From Blautia sp. (GTDB lineage Bacteria; Bacillota; Clostridia; Lachnospirales; Lachnospiraceae): DNA of 64,000 nucleotides. Below, piece by piece: positions 63,667 through 64,000 of this stretch. Position numbers and translations under genes: made by a program. Under the pieces are notes generated by a model that made no database searches, was not told where the DNA came from, and saw nothing but the letters and a program-made list of their open reading frames with translations. Location: contig JAETNR010000002.1 of NCBI GenBank assembly GCA_021772055.1, positions 1 through 64,000 on the forward strand. The letters run 5' to 3'. Position 1 is the stretch's first letter. Every line of letters starts with the position of its first letter.

Positions 63667-64000
63667 TTATCTCTTCCTGTACTGCTTTGTACAGACCCCG
63701 TTTTTATCAAAAACGGATACCAGACCTGTAGAACTGGTCAAAGTGACACTCTGAGCCCGTACTCCGGACTTTTTTGAAGTACCCTTGTAAAAATAGTACT
63801 TTTTCCCTTTAATCGTATGCCATCCTTTATAGGCACGGCCGTTTTTGTCAAAATAGTAGGTGTTTTTTACTCCGTTTTCTTTGATGGTATAGAATCCGTT
63901 GGCGCAGCTTACGCCATTGCTTCCCATATAATAGATATTTCCCGAGGTTGTAATGACTTTACAGTTCTTCGTCATATAAGCGTTCGCTTTATGGAAGTAA
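63667..64000 (-). CDS. C-terminal part of a wall-binding repeat protein, cut by the window edge
   Basis: The frame runs off the right end of the window, so the N-terminus is not visible. The seen part (about 111 residues) holds wall-binding repeats such as NTYYFDKNGRAYKGWHTIKG and ends GVCTKQYRKR, similar to the C-terminus of the following amidase (GVCTNRK). It is probably another secreted wall enzyme or adhesin with the same anchoring module. Its stop is 24 bases before the amidase start, so it may be part of the same operon. Confidence 0.8.
   Translation of the reverse strand, partial: YFHKANAYMTKNCKVITTSGNIYYMGSNGVSCANGFYTIKENGVKNTYYFDKNGRAYKGWHTIKGKKYYFYKGTSKKSGVRAQSVTLTSSTGLVSVFDKNGVCTKQYRKR

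Overview
The window reads as chromosomal DNA of a Gram-positive, low-to-moderate GC gut anaerobe of the Lachnospiraceae (Blautia-like; genus is inference). The basis is strong AGGAGG-type ribosome sites, Clostridia-type paralogues (potA-potB-potCD, a DUF5060/DUF4038 hydrolase with its sugar importer, CarAB, a second ClpX), many choline-binding-type wall repeats and SH3b repeats, and no outer-membrane genes. No insertion sequence, prophage or CRISPR array was seen.

Bases 1-26,400 are metabolic and transport genes. A secreted SH3b-repeat protein is followed by a polyamine importer (potA-potB and a potC-potD fusion). Next comes a LacI-regulated sugar import and hydrolysis operon (solute-binding protein, two permeases, cytoplasmic hydrolase) that has no ATPase of its own, then malQ and an orphan NMT1-type binding protein. 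On the plus strand lie a MATE pump, a small GNAT protein, a DUF89 protein, a UgpC/MsmX-type ATPase with highly expressed codon usage (a candidate motor for the sugar importer), and a CdaR/PucR-type regulator. glpK, uppP and carAB follow on the minus strand.

Bases 26,600-34,400 hold a tRNA-Leu(CAG), a lactonase, a broken LRR/Fn3 surface-protein remnant, a wall-binding serine hydrolase, a zinc-ribbon protein, a ClpX paralogue, a possible structured RNA in the ClpX-HtrA gap, and a membrane-anchored HtrA protease.

Bases 34,500-64,000 are a large cell-wall glycopolymer locus. The proximal part has rhamnosyltransferase-like GT2 enzymes, a polyprenyl glycosylphosphotransferase (primer) and an LCP attachment enzyme. 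After one plus-strand D,D-carboxypeptidase gene comes a near-continuous minus-strand operon of 17 genes running from a wall amidase (63.6 kb) down to yfhO (43.0 kb). It encodes the complete dTDP-L-rhamnose pathway (rfbA, rfbB, rfbC, rfbD), an ABC-2 exporter whose ATPase carries a Wzt-type C-terminal sugar-binding domain, a methyltransferase and a kinase-fold protein in translationally coupled order, a dTDP-4-amino-sugar aminotransferase (RffA-like), an ATP-grasp ligase, a PLP deaminase-like enzyme, an ArnC/GtrB-like polyprenyl-phosphate glycosyltransferase, a pair of SMR-type small transporters and a YfhO GT-C protein. No Wzx or Wzy is present, so export is predicted to be ABC-dependent.

Two proposals deserve most attention. 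First, the methyltransferase, kinase-fold protein and Wzt sugar-binding domain look like a split Gram-positive counterpart of the WbdD/Wzt chain-capping and export control known from E. coli O8/O9a. Second, the RffA, ATP-grasp, PLP enzyme, ArnC-like GT, SMR pair and YfhO look like a complete route that makes an (amino)acylated amino sugar, loads it on undecaprenyl phosphate, flips it and decorates the polymer outside the cell. Both are inferences from domain content and gene order.
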